Part shown: piece by piece, positions 5,282 to 6,651 of the stretch | Layout: every line of letters begins with the position of its first letter | Numbering within the stretch: the first letter of the stretch is position 1 | From: Pseudomonadota bacterium | GTDB lineage: Bacteria; Pseudomonadota; Gammaproteobacteria; Xanthomonadales; Xanthomonadaceae | Assembly: GCA_023439425.1 (NCBI GenBank) | Contig: JAEXNZ010000160.1 | Location: 1-6,651, forward strand | Length of the DNA stretch: 6,651 nt | Direction of reading: 5' to 3' | Notes under the pieces: generated by a model | What the model was told of the DNA's origin: nothing | Database searches by the model: none | Seen by the model: the letters and a program-made list of their open reading frames with translations, nothing else | Position numbers and translations under genes: made by a program

Positions 5282-6544
5282 TCAGACGCGCTTGAACACC
5301 AGCGTGCCGTTGGTGCCGCCGAAGCCGAAGCCGTTCGACATGACCACGTCGACGGTCGCTTCGCGGGCCACGTTCGGCACGTAGTCCAGGTCGCAGCCTT
5401 CGCCCGGCTGTTCCAGGTTGATGGTCGGCGGAATGATGTTGTCGCGGATCGCGAGCACCGAGAAGATGGCTTCCACGCCGCCGGCAGCGCCGAGCAGGTG
5501 GCCGGTCATGCTCTTGGTGGAGCTGACCATCATCTTGTAGGCGTGGTCGCCGAAAGCGGTCTTCATGGCCATGGTTTCGCCCAGGTCGCCCAGCGGCGTG
5601 GAGGTGCCGTGTGCGTTGAGGTAACCGACCTGGTCCGGGGTGACGCCGGCGTCCTTCAGGGCCATGGTCATGCAGCGCGCGGCACCTTCGCCGTTCTCGC
5701 TGGGCGCGGTCATGTGGTACGCGTCGGAGCTCGCACCGAAGCCGGCGAGCTCGCAGTAGATCTTCGCGCCACGCGCCTTGGCGTGTTCATACTCTTCCAG
5801 AATCAGAATGCCGGCACCGTCGCCCAGCACGAAGCCGTCACGGTCCTTGTCCCACGGGCGCGAGGCCTGTTCCGGGGCATCGTTGCGGGTGCTCATGGCC
5901 TTCATCGCGCAGAAGCCGCCCAGTGCGGTCGGCGAAGAACCACGCTCGGCACCGCCGACCACCATCACGTCGGCGTCGCCGTACTGGATCATGCGCATGG
6001 CGGTGCCGATGGAATGAATCGAGGTGGCGCAGGCGGACACGGCGGAGAAGGACGGACCCTTCAGACCGGTGATGATGCTCAGCTGGCCCGGCAGCATGTT
6101 GATGATGGTCTTGGGCACATAGAAGGGCGAGATCTTCTTGCCCTCATGGAATTCGATGGTCTGCTCTTCAATGCCGAGCAGGCCGCCGATGCCGGCACCG
6201 ACGATCGCGCCGATGCGCTCGGCATTGGCGTCGGTGATTTCCAGGCCGGAATCGTGCAGGGCCATGAACGAAGCGCCCAGGCCGTAATGAATGAACGGGT
6301 CCATCTTCTTGGCATCTTTGCCACTGACCCGGAATCTGCCGAACTGTTCGTTGTCGGCGGTGATGTCAAAGCCTTTGACCTCACCCGCAATCTTGGTGGT
6401 GAAACGCTCCAGGTAGGCGTCTGAAACATTGGTCAGCGGACCGATGCCGGAACGGCCTTCGGTGATGCCCTTCCAACTGGTGGCCAGATCATTGCCCAAC
6501 GGCGAGACCATGCCCATGCCGGTAACGACGACGCGACGCTTCAT
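5282..6544 (-). CDS. fabF: 3-oxoacyl-[ACP] synthase II (FabF, KAS II)
   Basis: FabF condenses malonyl-ACP with acyl-ACP in the elongation cycle of type II fatty acid synthesis. In E. coli it also performs the temperature-sensitive step from palmitoleate to cis-vaccenate. The 420 residues match the family length (413 in E. coli). The Cys-His-His triad and lysine are all present: Cys172 in SACATS, His312 in NAHGTST, Lys344 in STKSMTGH and His349. The C-terminal FGFGGTN (406-412) is the usual KAS loop, and the N-terminus RRVVVTGMGMVSPLG is canonical. Two Cys172-flanking stretches, GLKGPSFS and SIGTAMRMI, are also typical. The start ATG at 6544 has AGGAGA 7 nt upstream. In related bacteria acpP lies directly upstream; here it falls beyond the window edge. 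Confidence 0.98.
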   Translation of the reverse strand: MKRRVVVTGMGMVSPLGNDLATSWKGITEGRSGIGPLTNVSDAYLERFTTKIAGEVKGFDITADNEQFGRFRVSGKDAKKMDPFIHYGLGASFMALHDSGLEITDANAERIGAIVGAGIGGLLGIEEQTIEFHEGKKISPFYVPKTIINMLPGQLSIITGLKGPSFSAVSACATSIHSIGTAMRMIQYGDADVMVVGGAERGSSPTALGGFCAMKAMSTRNDAPEQASRPWDKDRDGFVLGDGAGILILEEYEHAKARGAKIYCELAGFGASSDAYHMTAPSENGEGAARCMTMALKDAGVTPDQVGYLNAHGTSTPLGDLGETMAMKTAFGDHAYKMMVSSTKSMTGHLLGAAGGVEAIFSVLAIRDNIIPPTINLEQPGEGCDLDYVPNVAREATVDVVMSNGFGFGGTNGTLVFKRV

Positions 6545-6575
6545 TTCAGATTCTCCTGACGCTTACAAATACACA

Positions 6576-6593
6576 GGGCCGCAAGTGCGGCCC
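6576..6593. other. Perfect GC-rich hairpin in the spacer upstream of fabF
   Basis: GGGCCGC (6576-6582) and GCGGCCC (6587-6593) pair over 7 bp around a 4-nt loop, ending 31 bp before the fabF start codon. No T-run follows on either strand, so it does not look like a full intrinsic terminator. In the expected acpP-fabF setting it could be a partial terminator or an mRNA processing or stability element that lowers fabF relative to acpP. That role is inferred, since acpP is not in view. Confidence 0.5.
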
Positions 6594-6651
6594 CATGGGG
6601 GTGCCGTTGCGCGTGGGGGGAAAACCACACCCCCGCCTCACCCGGCGGCCA

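Noticed and set aside
5183..6424. Plus-strand open frame of 413 codons opposite fabF
   Set aside because: FabF on the minus strand is certain. The antisense frame is its codon shadow, without domain signs or a good ribosome site.
6545..6651. Possible end of acpP inside the window
   Set aside because: No frame gives a recognisable ACP C-terminus with a stop. Only hairpins and the fabF ribosome site can be supported.

Overview
The window is a high-GC stretch of a gammaproteobacterial chromosome, most likely Stenotrophomonas or a close relative in the Xanthomonadaceae. Three things point there: the gene order fabF-pabB-mltG-tmk-holB-pilZ, a PilZ without the c-di-GMP motifs, and a GTAG-headed REP hairpin of the type described as SMAG in Stenotrophomonas maltophilia. 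Every supported gene lies on the minus strand, so transcription runs from high to low coordinates. The long plus-strand open frames are antisense shadows typical of GC-rich coding DNA.

Layout in transcription order. At 6545-6651 is the spacer upstream of fabF, with a perfect GC-rich hairpin; acpP would be expected just outside the window. fabF (6544-5282) encodes beta-ketoacyl-ACP synthase II. A second hairpin (5230-5249) separates it from pabB (5191-3836), aminodeoxychorismate synthase component I. A 106-bp gap with the REP hairpin follows. Then comes a tightly packed block of four genes: mltG (3729-2665, lytic transglycosylase), tmk (2668-2000, dTMP kinase), holB (2007-1054, DNA polymerase III delta prime) and pilZ (1053-700, type IV pilus factor). 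They are joined by a 4-bp overlap, an 8-bp overlap and a 0-bp junction, so translational coupling is likely. No terminator is visible after pilZ. A near-consensus promoter at 653-680 drives tRNA-Val(CAC) (632-558), followed by a strong intrinsic terminator (514-541).

Beyond the terminator, 1-422 holds the start of a lipoprotein-like gene that is out of frame. A signal peptide with a lipobox is joined through a 10-bp tandem repeat (2.9 copies) to a reading frame that stays open to the window edge in a different phase. Removing one repeat unit would restore one continuous protein. This is the most unusual feature of the window.

The rest is core housekeeping: fatty acid synthesis, folate precursor supply, cell wall processing, dTTP supply, the replication clamp loader and pilus assembly. 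The order resembles the E. coli fabF-pabC-mltG-tmk-holB and Pseudomonas fabF-pabC-mltG-tmk-holB-pilZ clusters, but pabB sits where those have pabC. I see no clear sign of a wholly new system. The points worth following are the repeat-disrupted lipoprotein, a TrpE-like PIAGT motif in PabB, and a delta prime subunit without zinc-module cysteines.
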